From contig NZ_CAAAID010000004.1 of assembly GCF_900639915.1 (NCBI RefSeq), positions 124,001 through 188,000 on the forward strand: 64,000 nt of DNA. Reading direction: 5' to 3'. The number at the start of each line of letters is the position of its first letter. Within the stretch, counting starts at the first letter, position 1. The DNA comes from Legionella nagasakiensis (GTDB lineage Bacteria > Pseudomonadota > Gammaproteobacteria > Legionellales > Legionellaceae). A program made the position numbers and the translations under genes. Shown in pieces: positions 63,868-64,000 of this stretch. Below the pieces are notes generated by a model. That model saw only the letters and a program-made list of their open reading frames with translations, was not told the origin of the DNA and ran no database searches.

Positions 63868-64000
63868 TTAGCGTCGCATCAAGAAGGTTAATCCACCAAC
63901 TATCGCTGTACCTAAAGCAATCATTGCTAATTTCTTATGATCAAGCACATTAAGATAACTCATACCGCTAAAAATAACCATGACCATGAAAAAAGCACTT
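63868..64000 (-). CDS. C-terminal end of a membrane protein, possibly UbiB (partial)
   Basis: The last 44 codons of a leftward gene that continues beyond the window. The visible end has a hydrophobic segment (FFMVMVIFSGMSYLNVL), a short polar link DHKK and a second helix (LAMIALGTAIVGGLTFL) ending MRR. In gammaproteobacteria ubiB lies directly before tatA and ends in two C-terminal membrane helices, which fits. Position is the main argument; no catalytic motif is visible. Confidence 0.55.
   Translation of the reverse strand, partial: SAFFMVMVIFSGMSYLNVLDHKKLAMIALGTAIVGGLTFLMRR

Overview
The window is a contiguous stretch of chromosome (AT-rich, roughly 40-43% GC by eye) from a gammaproteobacterium that most resembles the Legionellaceae. 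This rests on inference: the housekeeping genes are gammaproteobacterial in type (nadK-recN, tex, glmS-smpB, rsmE-trxA-rho-ubiD, rsmA/apaH, tatABC). They sit with a secreted M4 zinc protease, a secreted-type RNase T2, short REP-like hairpins and many diverged palindromic repeats. No single marker fixes the genus. Nearly all the sequence is coding, on both strands, and most genes are intact. One truncated, frameshifted gene copy is present, and no insertion sequence, prophage or CRISPR array was seen.

Layout. 1-9.6 kb: nadK, recN, then a leftward tex-thioesterase-unknown operon and glmS-smpB. 9.6-16 kb: peroxiredoxin, PIN-PhoH ATPase and guaC, followed by an unusual cluster of three leftward Ala/Asp/Pro-rich paralogues with a broken copy of the guaC 3' end between them; the first paralogue carries two 24-bp repeat arrays. 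16-19.3 kb: hydrolase, GIN-domain lipoprotein, RNase T2, cold-shock protein. 19.5-29.2 kb: a leftward MoxR/Bat-type aerotolerance operon (MoxR, DUF58, DUF4381-like, BatA, BatB, TPR protein with 17 tandem DKQNQ units, BatD) ending in a SulP transporter. 29.3-38.2 kb: peptide deformylase, membrane spermidine-synthase-like protein, M4 protease, phosphatidylserine decarboxylase, tRNA-Leu(CAG), phosphodiesterase, fumarase, RsmE. 38.2-48.2 kb: trxA, rho, ubiD, flavin reductase, HspQ, an ionotropic-glutamate-receptor-like protein, fused MsrB-MsrA, MltB-like transglycosylase, a PAS-GAF-GGDEF diguanylate cyclase. 48.3-55.1 kb: a leftward operon of a degenerate TraI_2/HD-like protein, ApaH and a complete MacAB-TolC-type export system. 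55.4-62.2 kb: a leftward operon with a three-gene NHLM-type peptide exporter (HlyD, C39 peptidase-ABC, second ABC) overlapping rsmA. 62.7-64 kb: convergent tatC and tatAB, then the end of a gene that may be ubiB.

The most striking features are these. (1) The duplicated guaC-end/Ala-Asp-rich paralogue cluster, whose three genes, plus the receptor-channel gene about 30 kb away, all have a sigma-S-like CTATACTT -10 motif about 28-35 bp before the start codon. (2) Families of palindromic elements that have become parts of genes: one supplies the last 19 codons of recN, another copy supplies the end of the spermidine-synthase-like gene, and a different 171-bp palindrome sits in frame just after the first two codons of the DUF4381-like gene with a visible 6-bp target duplication. 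(3) An NHLM-type exporter with no visible precursor peptide gene beside it.
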